Notes under the pieces: model-generated
What the model was told of the DNA's origin: nothing
Seen by the model: the letters and a program-made list of their open reading frames with translations, nothing else
Databases searched by the model: none
Program-made: the position numbers and the translations under genes
Part shown: positions 60,615 through 64,000 of the stretch, piece after piece
How the letters are laid out: the number at the start of each line of letters is the position of its first letter
Numbering within the stretch: position 1 is the stretch's first letter
DNA from: Adenanthera pavonina
Lineage: Eukaryota; Streptophyta; Magnoliopsida; Fabales; Fabaceae
Direction: 5' to 3'
Length of the DNA stretch: 64,000 nucleotides
Assembly: GCA_026686845.1 (NCBI GenBank)
Contig: JAIVEN010000015.1
Coordinates: 11,575,501 to 11,639,500 of the forward strand

Positions 60615-61272
60615 TATTGACCATTATTGTTATTACTTATTACACACCTCATTGTAGATTGCACGTTCCTCTGCCTCTCCTATCACGTTTTTTAGAACGG
60701 TTTCATTTCATTGTAAATTCAACCGGGTGACCAGTAGAGGACAAAAATAACCACATAATCACGAGAAAGCCACTGGCTTTGGAGTGGCTTTGGACAGCCA
60801 TCCTGCTTTTCCTCGTACTTCTTATCTGTCTTTGTGGCATAATCGTTATTCTCAGTAAATGGTGTCCAAAAATGGAAGGTCATGCAAGTCTATATAGAAA
60901 AATAGGGTTTTATGATTACAGGTTACTGCACAGGACCAACAAAAAACGCAGAACTGAAAAGAAAATACCTAGACTAGACTCCGTTCAGTTCCTAGACTTT
61001 TTTTAATTGAATTATGAAAATTAAGAAAAAAATTAAAATTAATTAATTATTTTAATTTTTAAAAAATTATAATATTTTTAAAAAATATTTTTATTTAATT
61101 TTTTTATTTAAAATATATTAAATATAAATATTTAAAAAAATACATGATAAATATTATTTTATATAGTATAAAATATTTTATATTTAGTGCCGCAGATAAT
61201 ACTTTTTACTACACGACAAGCACCGCCTAGTCCGACTTCTTCCCGACAAAGGTCATCAATCCGGCTATTAAG

Positions 61273-61280
61273 ACACGTGG
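61273..61280. promoter_or_regulatory. G-box/ABRE-like ACACGTGG
   Basis: ACACGTGG lies about 550 bp before the IDD start codon and 150 bp before a TATA-like box. This palindromic core is bound by bZIP and bHLH factors in plants. Function here is inferred from position only. Confidence 0.4.
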
Positions 61281-61420
61281 ACGGCGGGATTTGTGCTAGG
61301 AGCCACGAGATGAGACTTGGAGCCAAGGTTATCTTTGACTATAGTTAAAAAAGGTAAGGGTTCGAAACTAAACCATAGTTAACTGGCGCCGCTTTCACCA
61401 ATTTTTAATACTTTTCGTTG

Positions 61421-61430
61421 GATATTTAAA
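61421..61430 (+). promoter_or_regulatory. Probable TATA box of the IDD gene
   Basis: GATATTTAAA is followed by a CT-rich stretch (CCTCCTTCTCTCTCCCTCTC), a common plant transcription-start context. The leader of about 380 nt before the start codon could contain an intron, since GTAATT at 61630 is a possible donor. Confidence 0.45.
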
Positions 61431-61829
61431 GTCCCTCCTTCTCTCTCCCTCTCTTCATCATTCCGCCGCCGTATGTGACTGTCGTGTGTCAACTGGCCGT
61501 GAGCTTTCTATATTGTTGAATCGCGCTCTCATTTGAAGGTGGGAGAGCTTCTTTCACCGGAGAAACCCAATAGATTTCTCCTAAATATCTAATATTCCTT
61601 CGAAACAATCAGAACTAGTTTCAGCGAAGGGTAATTAATTTTTTATTATACTTTTGCATTCTCAGTCAATTGGTTCTACAAGTGATTCGAGTTTAGGTGA
61701 TCGTGTTGCTCCGAAGAATAGTTGAGCCTCCTGTTGACAAGTAGTCGACCTTAGAAAGAGGAAGCATGTGATTATCATTGAATTGATTGAGCAGCTAGAC
61801 GATTTAGAGTTTCTATTGCGATACATGCT

Positions 61830-64000
61830 ATGGCGGAGCTGGAGAATCAATCTTCAATGGCAGTTTCTACAGCTTCCGGAGAAGCTAGCTTTTCATCCTC
61901 TGGTTTCCAGAACGAGCTACCTCCCCCGAAAAAGAAGCGAAACCTCCCTGGAATGCCGGGTACTTAGAATCTAGTCAATACTTGGAAGGCTCAGCGTTGA
62001 TTGCTATCGTATTAAGTAAGATTTATGACCTCTAAACTTCTGCAGATTTTTTGTATTTATTTTGTATTTATATTTTCAGATCCGGATGCCGAGGTGATTG
62101 CTTTGTCGCCCAAAACACTGTTGGCGACGAACCGTTTTGTATGCGAGATCTGCAATAAAGGATTTCAACGGGACCAGAACCTGCAGCTTCATCGACGCGG
62201 ACACAACCTACCATGGAAACTCCGGCAGCGAACCAACAAGGATGTTCGTAAGAGAGTCTATGTGTGCCCCGAGCCTTCCTGTGTCCACCATAACCCGTCG
62301 AGGGCGCTAGGTGATCTCACTGGTATCAAGAAGCATTTTTGTAGGAAACATGGCGAAAAGAAGTGGAAATGCGAGCGTTGCTCCAAGAAATACGCCGTAC
62401 AGTCTGATTGGAAGGCCCATATGAAGACATGCGGAACTAGAGAGTACAAATGTGACTGCGGCACCTTGTTCTCTAGGTTTCTTTCTTCTCTCTTTATCCT
62501 AAATCTCTTGATATTCCAGCTTCATCTTTGAGTGCCGAGGGAATAATCTATTTTTTCCTCTATCCATTAAAGTTAACGGAGTTTCTAATTGTAATTTTTT
62601 ACTTCGTGGCTGGCTGTTGCGTGGGGCTGTGAAGGAGGGATAGCTTCATTACGCACAGGGCTTTTTGCGATGCCTTGGCGGAAGAAAGCGCTAGAGCGCG
62701 AACCCTAACCATTGGCGATGGCTCGGAGGGGAATTCGAATGGGAAGGTTGCTATGGCTTCGCCACCGCAGCCTCCACTTACTCCGTCCACGTCTGTGGTG
62801 TCTCCGGCTTTGTCCATTCAAAGCTCAGGTAGTAAATATCCATTTACATTCTGTTGGTCAAAGCTGTACACTTTTTTGAAATGGTTTCGTAAGATTCAAC
62901 TGAAAGATTTAAATATAATGGTTTGAGACTCAAGAGTCAGACATGATTTGAAGGATGTATTTTGTCTCTTACGGATGTCGTTTTTGTTTCCTTTTATTAT
63001 TAATAATTTGTTTTTATTCTGGTGTGTGGAAGTTGACAATCAAGTAGTAACAAAATCAGTAGTAGTAACTAGTCAGTATGGTGTTTGTTTGCTCTGCGGG
63101 GAAGGAGAGATGAGAGAGACAAAGTCGTGTGCGTATTATAATGGGTTATGACTATGAGAGCCCATAGATCGAAGAGCAAATAGGGAATAACAGGAAAGGA
63201 GGCTATTATTGCTTCTCCTTTTGCTCTTTATGCATTCAAGTTCAAGCTAGTGCCATTAAGGATTTAATGATTTATTAGTCCATGTCTCTAGAAAAACAAA
63301 AGAGCTTTTACTCAATGTTGCAGGAGCTATAATTTTCCTTTTAGTTTATCCATATTGCTTTGTAAGTTGTGAGCTTTCTATTGTTCCTAACATTATGTAT
63401 ATCTTCATTTTGTGTTTCTGTCCATTTTCTTTCCACTGGTATTAGAAGTTTCGGAAAACCCAATCGGGCTGTCGCCGCCGTCTTCGAACGTAACGTGTTT
63501 ACCTACCACAGTCACAAACAGCACTCCCTCCAGTTCTACGTCTACCAGCGTTTTCGCCAGTATATTTGCATCCTCAACTGCTGCTCCTTCTCAATCATCA
63601 TCGACATTTTCGTCTTATTCCATTGTGATGTCTAGCTTGGCTCGCTCGGATTGCCCAGCTACTACCCCAACGATGTCTGCGATAGAGCCCACATCTGTGT
63701 CTCTCTCCACATCACTTTATCGTTCCAATAATGACTCATCCCTCTTCCCGGCGGACCAACAGGACCCTCGGCACTACACTGAGTCTCCACAGCCTGCTCT
63801 GTCTGCCACTGCATTACTTCAAAAGGCAGCTCAAATAGGTGCTACTGCGTCCAATGCATCTTTGCTTCGGGGTTTAGGCTTAGCAACAGCAACTTCCTCT
63901 GCACAAAATGATAGTATCTCTACACAATGGAATAGCCGTGTAAAGACCGAGAATCACTCGATAACTGATGATGGCCTCGTGCTCGGAGTTCCTTCTGCTG
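61830..64000 (+). CDS. INDETERMINATE-DOMAIN (IDD) C2H2 zinc-finger transcription factor, 3' end outside window
   Basis: Exons are 61830-61959, 62080-62476, 62635-62828 and 63446 to beyond 64000, all GT-AG with matching phases; about 425 residues are visible. A basic nuclear signal, PPPKKKRNLPG, precedes the ID domain. Zinc ligands are C65/C68/H81/H85 (finger 1), C106/C111/H129/H134 (finger 2), C141/C144/H157/C161 (finger 3) and C168/C170/H183/C187 (finger 4, split by an intron at R176), which is the C2H2, C2H2, C2HC, C2HC layout of IDD proteins. A serine/threonine-rich linker follows, then the conserved LSATALLQKAAQ (about 359-370) and NASLLRGLGL motifs. IDD factors act in the nucleus and partner with DELLA or SCR/SHR-type GRAS proteins. 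The start at 61830 gives MAELENQSSMAV; the ATG at 61825 is in another frame. The exact paralogue cannot be assigned without the C-terminus. Confidence 0.93.

Noticed and set aside
60779..61006. A 75-codon open frame with a strongly hydrophobic segment
   Set aside because: No homologue or promoter context is evident, and it does not join a splice-compatible exon. The hydrophobicity may be chance.

Overview
This is eukaryotic nuclear DNA from a flowering plant, most likely a dicot. The genes carry GT-AG introns, the intergenic DNA is very AT-rich, and it is packed with plant transposon types: L1 and RTE LINEs, a tRNA-derived SINE, long-LTR Ty3-type solo LTRs, a Helitron end, and MITEs with hAT, Mutator and Stowaway characters. 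The species cannot be named from the sequence. All gene models were built by hand from reading frames, splice sites and remembered family conservation; no alignment or search was run.

Recognisable genes: a GH17 beta-1,3-glucanase with an X8/CBM43 domain (24727-26852, +, 3 exons); a small DUF1195-type membrane protein (28256-29515, -, 3 exons); a DUF620-type gene (41934-46903, -) that is broken by a nonsense codon and by a 3.15-kb solo LTR in its last exon; a chloroplast outer-envelope pore protein of the OEP24 family (50805-53086, +, 3 exons, 213 aa); and an INDETERMINATE-DOMAIN (IDD) zinc-finger transcription factor (61830 to beyond the window end, +). These genes are independent units with no sign of a shared pathway. 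Two weaker candidates are an unrecognised gene present as two diverged copies near 3.6 and 15.9 kb, and a possible 30-residue microprotein near 40.4 kb.

Layout. 1-5.7 kb: intergenic DNA plus the first copy of a duplicated locus. 5.7-13.5 kb: one solo LTR (5737-13539) with a younger solo LTR of the same family (6623-9504) inserted in it in the opposite orientation. 14.3-22.9 kb: the second copy of the duplicated locus, split by about 6 kb that begins with a Helitron 3' end at 16092 and holds a five-unit tandem array, a Stowaway-like MITE and an RTE LINE tail. 24.7-29.5 kb: glucanase and DUF1195 genes. 30.5-38.0 kb: a dead L1 LINE (-) carrying a solo LTR in its RNase H region and a SINE in ORF1. 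40.3-47 kb: microprotein candidate and interrupted DUF620 gene. 47-61 kb: AT-rich DNA with MITEs, a LINE scrap and the OEP24 gene. 61.8-64 kb: IDD gene.

The main result is a set of nested insertions whose ends and target-site duplications can be read directly: ACCGT around the LTR in DUF620, GGAGG around the inner LTR, ACCAT around the LTR in the LINE, a 10-bp repeat around the SINE, and a 9-bp repeat around each Mutator-like MITE. I found no new enzymatic or defence system.
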